Notes under the pieces: generated by a model
Told to the model about the DNA's origin: nothing
The model's input: the letters and a program-made list of their open reading frames with translations, nothing else
Databases searched by the model: none
Shown here: positions 1 to 8,504 of the stretch, piece by piece
Numbering within the stretch: position 1 is the stretch's first letter
How the letters are laid out: the number at the start of each line of letters is the position of its first letter
Source of the DNA: Sphingobacterium oryzagri
GTDB taxonomy: Bacteria; Bacteroidota; Bacteroidia; Sphingobacteriales; Sphingobacteriaceae
DNA length: 64,000 nt
Reading direction: 5' to 3'
Assembly (NCBI RefSeq): GCF_028736175.1
Contig: NZ_CP117880.1
Span: 1,550,001-1,614,000, forward strand
Translations under genes and position numbers: made by a program

Positions 1-146
1 ATTTTGTTTCGTAACGCGAAGTTTATTAACTCATCTAACGTCGCATTGCTATTTAGTTTTCCTGATTCGTCCGTCGTTTGGGCATAGGTTGTGCCGGCGA
101 TACAGGATGCCAGAAAGAAAGATAAAACAACTTTTTTGAATCTCAT
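1..146 (-). CDS. Outer membrane efflux protein, TolC family (N-terminal fragment)
   Basis: Only the first 48 codons are in the window; the gene runs off the left edge. The protein starts with a signal peptide (basic start, hydrophobic core, cleavage likely after Thr-Tyr-Ala) and then shows T-L-D-E-L-I-N-F-A-L-R-N-K, the usual first helix of TolC-family outer membrane efflux proteins. These form the trimeric outer-membrane channel of tripartite RND or ABC exporters. The start codon lies one base after the stop codon of the TetR gene upstream, so the two are co-transcribed. Membrane-fusion and pump genes would be expected beyond the edge. The family call rests on a short stretch, so it is moderately sure. 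Confidence 0.68.
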   Translation of the reverse strand, partial: MRFKKVVLSFFLASCIAGTTYAQTTDESGKLNSNATLDELINFALRNK

Positions 147-147
147 A

Positions 148-726
148 TTATTGATTTTTAACACCATTCCAAATAATTTCAATTAAATCTTCGCGACCTT
201 TGGTCGTTGTTTTGCAAAAGCCATAGGTCGACATTTTTACGTGCGATGTCGCTGCACCTATATAGAGCGAAATGAGCGTAGAAAAGCTCACGTCTCGAAT
301 GATCCCTGAGTCTATGCCTTCCTGAAAAAACATACGCATTCTGTCTGCTCCATAATACGTCGGGTTTTTCGTTTGCTGGATAAGCTCATAGTAAGGAGAG
401 GAATAAAACTGTTCTACAAACCAAAAGATTTTTTTATTCGCCAGATAATAGTCTACTAAGCGCTTCCAGATGTAAAAAAACTTCTCTTTATACGAGAGAC
501 CTTTTTCTACATTGAAAATATGCTCATTCGTTTTCACCCGGCAGTATGCAAAAAGCTCGGTGATCAATTCATCTTTCGATGCAAAGTAATGGTAGATTGT
601 CCCGGTTGCTACATTAGCATGCGAAGCAATTTGACTCATTGGTGTGCCGTGAAAGCCATTCTCATTGATGAGCGTGAGGGTACTTTCAAATATTGCTTCT
701 TTTTTATTTATCAATTGAACGTTCAT
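148..726 (-). CDS. TetR/AcrR family transcriptional regulator
   Basis: A 192-residue protein with the TetR N-terminal DNA-binding domain in about residues 8-55: F-E-S-T-L-T-L-I-N-E-N-G-F-H-G-T, then the helix-turn-helix M-S-Q-I-A-S-H-A-N-V-A-T-G-T-I-Y-H-Y-F, then S-K-D-E-L. The C-terminal ligand domain is divergent, as is normal. An upstream in-frame ATG at 768 would add 14 hydrophobic residues that do not belong to the fold, so the start at 726 (M-N-V-Q-L) is preferred. The next gene in the same direction is a TolC-type channel one base away, so this protein most likely represses its own efflux operon. The inducer is unknown. Confidence 0.88.
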   Translation of the reverse strand: MNVQLINKKEAIFESTLTLINENGFHGTPMSQIASHANVATGTIYHYFASKDELITELFAYCRVKTNEHIFNVEKGLSYKEKFFYIWKRLVDYYLANKKIFWFVEQFYSSPYYELIQQTKNPTYYGADRMRMFFQEGIDSGIIRDVSFSTLISLYIGAATSHVKMSTYGFCKTTTKGREDLIEIIWNGVKNQ

Positions 727-880
727 TCGGTTGCAAATGTAGTAAAAAAGAAATGGCGTAAATGTCAAATATTTGTTATAAATACGTTTAACTAAGGATA
801 GGCGGTTTGCGGGGTTTGAACGTTTGGTTAAATTATTGTTAAATATCAGGTAAGCTGTTGTGCGAAATAGGCACGCTACT

Positions 881-961
881 TATATTTGTATCATCATAAT
901 TTAGGTTTATAATTGGTTAGTAAAGGTTTCCATTCTCCCCGTTTGGAAACCTTATTTTTTT
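881..961 (+). ncRNA. Candidate small RNA with own promoter and terminator
   Basis: A TATATTTG box at 881-888 fits the Bacteroidota -7 consensus TAnnTTTG, and TTG at 858-860 lies 20 bases upstream as a -33 element. About 37 bases downstream is a hairpin, AAGGTTTCC / GGAAACCTT, with loop ATTCTCCCCGTTT, followed by a T-run ending near 961. Transcription would start near 895 and give an RNA of about 65-70 nt. No ORF fits inside. The terminator points toward the 3' end of the cytochrome c gene and has no T-run on the other strand, so it does not serve that gene. The C-rich loop resembles the seed loops of base-pairing small RNAs. Existence of the transcript is inference. Confidence 0.42.
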
Positions 962-1385
962 ACGGGCAATTTGCCAGACTTTTCCTCACGTCTTCCTGCG
1001 AATATGTGCTTGTTTGCTGGCCAAAGTTGGTCGTCACGTAAGTCAAAATGTAAGCAATTTCAATGGTGCTTAGCTGCGGCAAGCCCGGCATCGATCCTTC
1101 AAAAGTCTTCCCATTAACTTGCACAGGCTCGTTTAATCCATTTCTGACGATACATGCTAATTTTTCTCTATTGGTGCGCAAGTAGCTGCTGTCAGTAAGA
1201 GGCGGGTAGAGCGTCCCCAATCCTTCGCCCTGCGCGCCGTGGCAATTTTCGCAGTGTGTACGGTATAGTTTCTGTCCGTTAACCGCGTATTGTGCCGTCT
1301 CTATACTAACGTTAGGTTGACAAGCGTACGTCATACAGAGCGTAAAGATACCTATGGCTAATAACGAGAAGAAAGTATTGCGCAT
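960..1385 (-). CDS. Lipoprotein c-type cytochrome (single heme)
   Basis: A 141-residue protein with a lipoprotein signal (hydrophobic segment ending M-T-Y-A-C at about residue 22) and one class I cytochrome c domain. The heme site is C-E-N-C-H at about residues 45-49, followed by G-A-Q-G-E-G. The distal Met ligand is probably in G-S-M-P-G near residue 98, and the C-terminal helix is I-A-Y-I-L-T-Y-V. It is the last gene of a four-gene unit, five bases after the SCO gene. SCO-type copper chaperone plus monoheme cytochrome suggests a role in assembling or feeding a terminal oxidase or another copper enzyme on the periplasmic side. The partner enzyme is not in the window. Confidence 0.88.
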   Translation of the reverse strand: MRNTFFSLLAIGIFTLCMTYACQPNVSIETAQYAVNGQKLYRTHCENCHGAQGEGLGTLYPPLTDSSYLRTNREKLACIVRNGLNEPVQVNGKTFEGSMPGLPQLSTIEIAYILTYVTTNFGQQTSTYSQEDVRKSLANCP

Positions 1386-1390
1386 ACGTA

Positions 1391-2038
1391 TTAGGGTTTT
1401 TCCTGCAATAAAATGTCCAGATCCGTAAAAAGTTGAGCCACCTGTTCGTCATTGGTGCCATCGTAGGCACCGCGGATGCGCTTATGCTGATCGATCAACA
1501 CAAGATATCCTTGATGATCATATCCACCCGGAACTGAAGCGTCTTCTTTGGTATACACCAAATATTTTTCGGAAATGCCGTATATATCTTTTTTGCTTCC
1601 GGTTACAAACTGCCATTGCGTATCGTCCACGCCCAATTTCTGAGCATAAGCTTTCAACACACTTGGTGAGTCATACTTGAAATCTATACTATGCGACAAA
1701 AAAGCCAACCGATCGTCGCCTTTGTATTTTTCATAGACTTTGAGCAAGTTGCGTTGCATCGTAGGGCAAATGCTCGGGCAGTGCGTAAAGAAAAAATTGG
1801 CTATATAAATTTTTCCGTCAAATGTTTTATCACTGATGTTTATACTATCCTGGTTAAGAAAGGAAAACGATGGTATTTGGTGATAAATAGTATCCACAAC
1901 GGTTTTGCCATCAACGATACGCTCCGTCGTTTCGCGTTCGCCGATGATCGGTAGTTTTTTGTCGCTATGGCCTGTACATCCGAGAGCCAGGAGCGCGATA
2001 GAAATACCAAAAAGATAGGTCTTGCGTATGTTCATCAT
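1391..2038 (-). CDS. SCO1/SenC family copper chaperone/thiol protein
   Basis: A 215-residue lipoprotein (lipobox A-L-G-C near residue 21) with a thioredoxin-like SCO domain. The copper-binding C-x-x-x-C is in F-F-F-T-H-C-P-S-I-C-P-T-M at about residues 85-97. The conserved distal His is in Y-D-H-Q-G-Y-L-V-L-I-D near residue 174. SCO proteins deliver copper to, or reduce, the CuA site of cytochrome oxidase and related copper enzymes. It overlaps no neighbour and lies 10 bases after the preceding lipoprotein gene and five before the cytochrome c gene, so it belongs to their operon. Two adjacent ATG codons make the exact start ambiguous by one residue. Confidence 0.92.
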   Translation of the reverse strand: MMNIRKTYLFGISIALLALGCTGHSDKKLPIIGERETTERIVDGKTVVDTIYHQIPSFSFLNQDSINISDKTFDGKIYIANFFFTHCPSICPTMQRNLLKVYEKYKGDDRLAFLSHSIDFKYDSPSVLKAYAQKLGVDDTQWQFVTGSKKDIYGISEKYLVYTKEDASVPGGYDHQGYLVLIDQHKRIRGAYDGTNDEQVAQLFTDLDILLQEKP

Positions 2039-2048
2039 CGTCTCTACG

Positions 2049-2483
2049 TTATTTTACTAAAGCCGGTAGCAGGCTGTCTGCTTTTTTTGTCACGCTGTCA
2101 AATTCGGCCTTTAATTGAGAAATGCTTTCTAACTCAGCTTTTTGGTAGCTGGTATCAGCACTTGTCGGTTCATATTCTTTCATCCAGGTCATCATCTTGT
2201 CTGTAGCCGCTTCCAATTCGGATTTAAGCTGCGTAAGATCGGTGCGTGTAGCTGCGGTATCCAGCGACGTGTTTGTTGCTTTTACAGCCGACATGTTGCC
2301 TAAAAGTGAATCGATGACAATCGTGTGTTTATCAAATACCGCGATTTGTGGCATGATTTCGTCGTGTACGGCAATAGCCTCTTTCGAGATGGCGTCGGCA
2401 TTGCTTTCTTTTTTTTCTGCATTTTGGCAGCTCGCCGTTAGTAAAAGAGCAGATGTTGCCAGACCTAAGATTTGCGTTTTCAT
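2049..2483 (-). CDS. Small helical lipoprotein of unknown function
   Basis: A 144-residue protein starting M-K-T-Q-I-L-G-L with a lipobox L-T-A-S-C, then an Asp/Ser/Lys-rich linker and a mostly helical body (H-D-E-I-M-P near residue 41, M-M-T-W-M-K-E-Y-E-P near residue 97, then heptad-like Leu/Lys/Glu repeats). Proteins like this in Bacteroidota have sometimes been labelled 'viral A-type inclusion protein', a name based only on coiled-coil character. The longer frame to 2612 adds residues without signal features, so 2483 is chosen. Its place directly before SCO and cytochrome c, 10 bases apart, suggests a periplasmic accessory role in the same process, possibly metal binding through its His/Met/Asp residues. 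That role is inference. Confidence 0.75.
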   Translation of the reverse strand: MKTQILGLATSALLLTASCQNAEKKESNADAISKEAIAVHDEIMPQIAVFDKHTIVIDSLLGNMSAVKATNTSLDTAATRTDLTQLKSELEAATDKMMTWMKEYEPTSADTSYQKAELESISQLKAEFDSVTKKADSLLPALVK

Positions 2484-2496
2484 ACAGTTATTTATG

Positions 2497-2994
2497 TTAA
2501 AGATTTGTGGGAATTTTATCCGGCTGTTGTTTTTTGGATAAATCCCGAATGTAAATTTCATTCGTTGAGCGTGCGCAAAGCAGACCGGTACGATCGTATA
2601 TCGAAATTTCAAATGTTTTCACGACTTTTCCTGCCGCTTTGACCTCTTGGAGAGCAGATTGCACATCATCTTCGGTGATACGGATAGAAAAATGCAAACT
2701 TTTTGCTGCTGGCTTGAGGTATTCTATTTTTGCAGACTTTAACCAGGTTACCATTTTGGTGATGCCTTCTCGGCGAAAAATCTGATCCAGCAAAATGGTG
2801 TGTATAGGATCTACAGCTGCAAAAATAGTCCCGCCAAAGATGGTTCCGTTTATATTCTTATTTAACAGGCTTTTGTTTACCTTAATGTCGATCTGCCTGA
2901 AGTCCGGATGTATTCGTTTGATCCAAATCCTCTGAAACAAGAAAGGTGGATAGCTCCGGAGTAACCATGTTAGTGTTTTTGCTGACAGCCGCAT
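2497..2994 (-). CDS. DUF4442 / PaaI-like hotdog-fold thioesterase
   Basis: A 165-residue protein beginning M-R-L-S-A-K-T-L-T-W-L-L. The region N-G-T-I-F-G-G-T-I-F-A-A-V-D-P at about residues 56-70 is the hotdog-fold helix entry typical of DUF4442 proteins, which resemble acyl-CoA thioesterases. The C-terminal strand carries R-S-T-N-E-I-Y-I-R. The reading frame continues upstream to 3087, but those 31 residues do not look like part of the fold and would overlap the promoter of the divergent MFS gene. It is the first gene of the unit with the lipoprotein, SCO and cytochrome c (13-base gap). The substrate is unknown. Confidence 0.78.
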   Translation of the reverse strand: MRLSAKTLTWLLRSYPPFLFQRIWIKRIHPDFRQIDIKVNKSLLNKNINGTIFGGTIFAAVDPIHTILLDQIFRREGITKMVTWLKSAKIEYLKPAAKSLHFSIRITEDDVQSALQEVKAAGKVVKTFEISIYDRTGLLCARSTNEIYIRDLSKKQQPDKIPTNL

Positions 2995-3097
2995 GCTACA
3001 AATATAAAACTCCACGAGCGTATCCGTAAATTTCTTCGTGTTTAATTCTTGTAATAAATGCAAAACCATTGTAAATTGGTCTTCCAAATATAAACTT

Positions 3098-4321
3098 ATG
3101 GAAGAAACCGCAAACGCCCGAAAGGTATGGCTTTTGGTTATGGTAGCCTCGTTAGGATATTTCGTGGATATTTACGACCTGATTATTTTTTCTATCGTGC
3201 GCGTACAGTCGTTTAGCGATATCGGTATTCCCGATACCGACATGCGCGCTGACGGCGAATTTGTTTTGAATATGCAGATGGCCGGCCTGCTCATTGGCGG
3301 CGTGCTATGGGGTTTAATTGCGGATAAGTTTGGTCGGCTTAAGGTGCTTTTCGGTTCTATTTTGTTATATTCTTTGGCGAATATTTGCAACGGTTTCGTA
3401 AACGATGTGCCCACATACGCCTGGGTGAGATTTGTGGCTGGCATCGGTCTTGCTGGTGAGCTCGGCGCGGGCATTACGTTGGTCAGTGAGAGCATGAAAA
3501 AAAACAAGCGCGGTTACGGCACGATGATCGTAGCTGGCGTTGGCGTGTTGGGTGCTATTTTAGCTTATTATATTTCTGCTTGGTTTAGTTGGCGTACTGC
3601 TTATTTTGTAGGTGGCGGCATGGGTATCTGTTTGTTGCTCTTGCGCGTCGGAACGTTTGAATCCGGACTTTTTACCGAACAGGCTAATCAAGACGTCGCC
3701 AAAGGAAGTGTCCGTATGCTTTTCACCAATAAAGAACGACTGCTGCGTTATTTATGTTGCTTGGGCATTGGTTTGCCGATATGGTTTGTGGTGGGCGTTT
3801 TGGTCACGCAGGCTCCTGAAATTGGAAAAGCATTATCTTCCGAAGTGCCCTTAAGCGCAGGTAAAGGTGTGATGTTTACGTATCTCGGCATATCATTGGG
3901 CGACGTTTTGGCCGGCTTGTTGGCGCAACTGCTTAAATCAAGAAAAAAAGTGGTGTTTTTCTGTCAGCTGCTCATTATCTTTTTTGCGATGTGGTATCTA
4001 ACGAGCATGGGCATTTCTGAACAACGATTTTTAGTTTTAGCCTTCTTAATGGGGTTGGGGGTTGGATATTGGGCTACGTTTGTTACGATTGCGGCAGAGC
4101 AGTTTGGGACTAATCTGCGCGCTACGGTGGCTACTACCGCACCCAATTTTGTGCGCGGAGCTTTGATTCCGTCTACGTTACTTTATGGCTGGCTCGTGCC
4201 GCAATGGGGCATATTACACGCCGCTATGGCGGTTACGTTGTTGCTATCGGCGATTGCTATTTTTGCGCTCACACGCTTGAAAGAAAGCTTTGATAAAGAT
4301 TTAAATTATGTCGAGGTATAA
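3098..4321 (+). CDS. MFS transporter
   Basis: A 407-residue membrane protein with about 12 hydrophobic segments. The loop between the second and third segments carries the major facilitator motif A in the form G-L-I-A-D-K-F-G-R-L-K. The second half repeats the layout. The sequence G-Y-F-V-D-I-Y-D-L-I-I-F-S in segment 1 is typical of the sugar/organic-acid (metabolite:H+ symporter-like) branch. The start at 3098 (M-E-E-T-A-N-A-R-K) places a short cytoplasmic tail before segment 1; the frame extends upstream to 3038 without reason to use it. It is divergent from the DUF4442 unit and stands alone. The substrate cannot be read from the sequence. Confidence 0.9.
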   Translation: MEETANARKVWLLVMVASLGYFVDIYDLIIFSIVRVQSFSDIGIPDTDMRADGEFVLNMQMAGLLIGGVLWGLIADKFGRLKVLFGSILLYSLANICNGFVNDVPTYAWVRFVAGIGLAGELGAGITLVSESMKKNKRGYGTMIVAGVGVLGAILAYYISAWFSWRTAYFVGGGMGICLLLLRVGTFESGLFTEQANQDVAKGSVRMLFTNKERLLRYLCCLGIGLPIWFVVGVLVTQAPEIGKALSSEVPLSAGKGVMFTYLGISLGDVLAGLLAQLLKSRKKVVFFCQLLIIFFAMWYLTSMGISEQRFLVLAFLMGLGVGYWATFVTIAAEQFGTNLRATVATTAPNFVRGALIPSTLLYGWLVPQWGILHAAMAVTLLLSAIAIFALTRLKESFDKDLNYVEV

Positions 4322-4359
4322 GGGGCAAGCATTGCTGTCGAAAGACAGCACGAATACGT

Positions 4360-4527
4360 TTAGCGGTCTGGACACTTTTTACAGCGCTTACCACGTTTGT
4401 ACTTTTTACAGCACTTTTTAAAGATGCAACAACCTAAATCAGGGTTGCAATTCAATCCCTTTTTTGCTTCATCAAAAAAGGGATTGTTTATCTCTTCCTG
4501 CGCTAAGGCGCTTACAATCAATTCCAT
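4360..4527 (-). CDS. Small Cys/Lys-rich protein, unknown function
   Basis: A 55-residue protein. The N-terminal half is acidic and helical (M-E-L-I-V-S-A-L-A-Q-E-E). The C-terminal 25 residues hold seven cysteines, including two C-C pairs and a final C-K-K-C, within a Lys/Arg-rich stretch. The pattern suggests a metal-binding knuckle. The frame is open to 4668, but the upstream part overlaps the uridine kinase gene and lacks the family look, so 4527 is used. It follows uridine kinase by 31 bases in the same direction and is probably the last gene of that unit. I recall similar small proteins being common in Sphingobacteriales without known function. Confidence 0.7.
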   Translation of the reverse strand: MELIVSALAQEEINNPFFDEAKKGLNCNPDLGCCIFKKCCKKYKRGKRCKKCPDR

Positions 4528-4558
4528 CTCTTTGCAAAGATATTTAATTAGATTTAAT

Positions 4559-5203
4559 TTAAATAATGGTGATGTGTGAATTTTTTTCCTTAAGATCAAA
4601 CGATATCTTGTTGGCAGCATCATCGATGATCTTTGGATCATCGGTGTTATTGATGATGACCATGTCACAGATCGGCCGGTAAGGTAACAGGTACTGGTTG
4701 TATGAAGGCACTACGTGGTTTTCCCATTTGTACATCACATCGTCGTGATCATAGCCACGCTCTAATAAATCACGACGCAAGCGCCTTTCCAATGCTACCG
4801 ATTCTTCGGCATCTAAAAAGATTCGGAAGTCCAGCAGATCGTTAACCTCTTCGTAGTGAAAGATAAATAAACCTTCAACGATAAGTACCGGAGCGGGCTT
4901 AATTTCCAGCATTTTGGGTTTCAGATCCGGATTGTTAAAGGTGTATTCTTCTTTGTGTACGGTTTTGCCGTCAAATAACTCTTTGATATCGTGATAGAAG
5001 GCTTCCCGGTTGATGGATGTCGGCACATCAAAATTATAGAGCCTGTTTTCCTCTCTTGTTTTCGTATTTGCCGGAATGTAATAATCATCCTGCGAGATCA
5101 GGGTTACCTGCTCGGGCAGAAAGTGATTTAGGAAACTGCGTAAGAAAAAGGTCTTACCAGAGCCGCTACTGCCCGCGATACCGATGACGTATGGTTTATT
5201 CAT
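4559..5203 (-). CDS. udk: Uridine kinase family P-loop kinase
   Basis: A 214-residue protein with Walker A G-S-S-G-S-G-K-T at residues 11-18, the substrate-loop Q-D-D-Y-Y-I-P near residues 39-45, and L-I-V-E-G-L-F-I-F near residue 108. This is the uridine/cytidine kinase and phosphoribulokinase-like fold. It would phosphorylate uridine and cytidine to UMP and CMP in pyrimidine salvage. Length fits the family. It lies 20 bases after the LysM protein gene and before the Cys-rich ORF. The unit mixes salvage and cell-envelope genes, so co-transcription does not clarify the function. Confidence 0.85.
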   Translation of the reverse strand: MNKPYVIGIAGSSGSGKTFFLRSFLNHFLPEQVTLISQDDYYIPANTKTREENRLYNFDVPTSINREAFYHDIKELFDGKTVHKEEYTFNNPDLKPKMLEIKPAPVLIVEGLFIFHYEEVNDLLDFRIFLDAEESVALERRLRRDLLERGYDHDDVMYKWENHVVPSYNQYLLPYRPICDMVIINNTDDPKIIDDAANKISFDLKEKNSHITII

Positions 5204-5223
5204 TAATGCAATCTTTACTTAAA

Positions 5224-6207
<984 letters not shown>

Positions 6208-6217
6208 ACGGTTGCAA

Positions 6218-6967
6218 TTATACTAAATACGAAACAATTTCCCGTTTATTATATGACATTAAGAAAATTTGATTCCCAATTTGAAAATAAGGTTGCGGAA
6301 TCATTTTCGGCATTTCATGTAGTAGGGTGCTTTCGTATAGCTCATTAGATGCATCGGCAATGCAAAGGTTTAAATTGTACAAGCCGTTCTGCCGGCTGTG
6401 ATATGTCCAAATAAATTTGTCGTCTGCGCGGCTTACCCAAGGCGCATCGCAAAGGTCTTTTTTGTCGAAGTAGGGTGGGAGTGTGCCGTGGTAGGGAATG
6501 GGCATTTTTACTGCTGAATGCGCGGAGGAAATGTCGGAATTTGCCGTCAACACTTTTTTTGCCTGTTCGATGGCAATGTATTCTTCAAAACCGCTTTGTA
6601 TGTTCCGGTGCCTTACTTTGATATAATCTACTTCGGTATCTATCCAGGTATATTCGTAGGAAAGATACCGTGTATTGCCTTGTTTATCGAGCAGCCAGAT
6701 GCCTTCTTTTACAGGATGTGTGTCGCCTACACGTTTCAATATCAGCGTTTGGTGTTGCAAAGCTTCTAAAGTCCACTCTTTTTCGGCAACTATGTTGTTT
6801 TCAGAAAGGCTGTTTCCGGCGAAGTCGACTATAAAAAATTGGGGAATGGTGGTTTCGGTATCGCGTATTTCCAAAGCCATTTCTTGCCGCAGACCGTCCA
6901 CGACTATTTTCCAGATCTGACCTGGAAATTCTTTTTGAAATGCATTATATATTGTATATTTAGTCAT
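6218..6967 (-). CDS. DUF4905-like protein
   Basis: A 249-residue protein without signal peptide, beta-rich, with repeated W-x-L/I strands (G-I-W-L-L-D-K-Q-G-N-T-R-Y-L near residues 89-103; K-F-I-W-T-Y-H-S-R-Q-N-G-L-Y-N-L near residue 184). It resembles proteins annotated DUF4905 in Sphingobacteriales, which have no known function. The strand pattern suggests a small beta-propeller or beta-sandwich. It is first in the unit with the LysM protein, uridine kinase and Cys-rich ORF, and is divergent from the NfeD gene 32 bases away, so the two promoters must overlap. The DUF assignment is from memory and only moderately sure. Confidence 0.65.
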   Translation of the reverse strand: MTKYTIYNAFQKEFPGQIWKIVVDGLRQEMALEIRDTETTIPQFFIVDFAGNSLSENNIVAEKEWTLEALQHQTLILKRVGDTHPVKEGIWLLDKQGNTRYLSYEYTWIDTEVDYIKVRHRNIQSGFEEYIAIEQAKKVLTANSDISSAHSAVKMPIPYHGTLPPYFDKKDLCDAPWVSRADDKFIWTYHSRQNGLYNLNLCIADASNELYESTLLHEMPKMIPQPYFQIGNQIFLMSYNKREIVSYLV

Positions 6968-6999
6968 TGCAGAAATATCGACGTCTTTAAAATCAATAT

Positions 7000-8376
7000 A
7001 TGAACAAATTTACAAAATCCTTTTTGGCTTTTCTCCTTCCATTTTGTGTGCTGCTTAGTTCGGCCAGCGCGCAGAAGGTCTATAAAGTAGATATTAAAGA
7101 TGAAATCGGACCGAATGCCTGGCGGACGGTGGACTTGGCGTATAAGCAAGCGAAGAGCGTTGGGGCGACAACTTTTTTAGTAGAACTGAACACGTTTGGC
7201 GGCGCGGTAAACTTCGCGGATTCTATACGTTCGCGTCTGTTAGCGTCAGATATCAAAACAATCGTGTATATCAACAACAACGCAGCCTCTGCGGGAGCGC
7301 TTATTTCGTTGGCGGCAGATCAAATTTACATGCACAAGGGTGGCAGTATGGGAGCGGCCAGTGTGGTGAATCAAGATGGCGATATCATGCCGGAGAAATA
7401 TCAATCGTATATGCGCGGTTTGATGCGTGCCACGGCAGAAGCTAAAGGACGAAATCCGCAAATAGCGGAAGCTTTTGTTGACCCGGAAGTGTCTGTGCCG
7501 GCGCTAAAGCCCGACGGAAAATTGCTGACGCTGACGGCCTCAGAAGCGGTCAAGGCTGGTTTGGTCAACGCAGAAGTTAGCAATATTGCCGATCTTTATC
7601 AGCAGGCACAGCTTACTGCGGGTGATGTGGTGCAACATCAAGTCACCGTGGTTGATCATTTGATCGCTTTTCTGATAAATCCTATGGTTAGCGGTATTTT
7701 GATCCTGGGCATTATCGGCGGTATCTATTTCGAGTTGCAAACGCCTGGTATTGGCTTTGCGTTGGTCGTAGCGCTGGTGTGCGCAGCGTTATTTTTCGCA
7801 CCATTATATATACAAGGATTGGCCGATAATTGGGAGATCGCAATCTTTATTATCGGTATTATCTTGCTTGTCTTAGAAGTTTTTGTCATTCCGGGCTTCG
7901 GTGTCGCCGGGATACTCGGGATTATCTTCGTGCTGTGCGGTCTTGCGTTCTCGATGGTTGATAATGACTTTTTGGATTTCAAACTAACGCAACCGGGGTT
8001 GCTAATGAATTCTTTTCTAATCGTGACCGGAGCGATGCTGTTGACTATTGTTTTGATGGTTATTTTCGGTCGAAATATTCTTCGTTCATCCGCGTTTCGT
8101 GTATTAGTGCTCGAAGATGAGCAAAAAGCAGAAAGTGGCTATACGTCATCGCAGAAGAAGGCTAATTTGATTAACAAAGATGGCGTTGCACGCACCGTAT
8201 TGCGCCCTGCCGGAAAGATTGAAATCGAAGGGGTTTGGTACGACGCAGTCGCCTTAGACGGTTTTATTGATGCAGGAGAAGCGGTCTATGTTGAAAAGCA
8301 TGAGAACTACAACTTGTTTGTGCGTAGGTTAAGCGCCAAACCGCAGTCCACCATTGATCGGACAGAAGTCGTGTAA
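7000..8376 (+). CDS. NfeD-type membrane serine protease (ClpP class)
   Basis: A 458-residue protein. A signal peptide (cleavage near A-S-A-Q) is followed by a ClpP-like protease domain (about residues 30-200). It contains N-T-F-G-G-A-V-N-F-A-D-S-I and the nucleophile region N-N-A-A-S-A-G-A-L-I-S-L-A-A-D, with the catalytic Ser in S-A-G-A. Next come four to five transmembrane segments (about 225-355) and a C-terminal OB-fold NfeD domain (about 385-450, G-V-A-R-T-V-L-R-P-A-G-K-I-E-I-E-G). This is the long form of NfeD, which works with stomatin-like proteins in membrane quality control. No stomatin gene is adjacent. The call is firm. Confidence 0.93.
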   Translation: MNKFTKSFLAFLLPFCVLLSSASAQKVYKVDIKDEIGPNAWRTVDLAYKQAKSVGATTFLVELNTFGGAVNFADSIRSRLLASDIKTIVYINNNAASAGALISLAADQIYMHKGGSMGAASVVNQDGDIMPEKYQSYMRGLMRATAEAKGRNPQIAEAFVDPEVSVPALKPDGKLLTLTASEAVKAGLVNAEVSNIADLYQQAQLTAGDVVQHQVTVVDHLIAFLINPMVSGILILGIIGGIYFELQTPGIGFALVVALVCAALFFAPLYIQGLADNWEIAIFIIGIILLVLEVFVIPGFGVAGILGIIFVLCGLAFSMVDNDFLDFKLTQPGLLMNSFLIVTGAMLLTIVLMVIFGRNILRSSAFRVLVLEDEQKAESGYTSSQKKANLINKDGVARTVLRPAGKIEIEGVWYDAVALDGFIDAGEAVYVEKHENYNLFVRRLSAKPQSTIDRTEVV

Positions 8377-8436
8377 AGAAATAGCGTAAGCCGGGCGGTT
8401 CGACGATTGTGACGTTCGTCTCTAGCCAAAGTTTCT

Positions 8437-8488
8437 ATAAAAAAACAACGCTCCCAGATTTCTACATCCAGGAGCGTTGTTTTTTTGA
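8437..8488. terminator. Bidirectional rho-independent terminator
   Basis: The stem ACAACGCTCC / GGAGCGTTGT is flanked by an A-run on the left and a T-run on the right. It ends the NfeD gene (+) and the S1/P1 nuclease gene (-), which converge here. Confidence 0.9.
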
Positions 8489-8504
8489 AGGCAAGCAGAA
8501 GATA

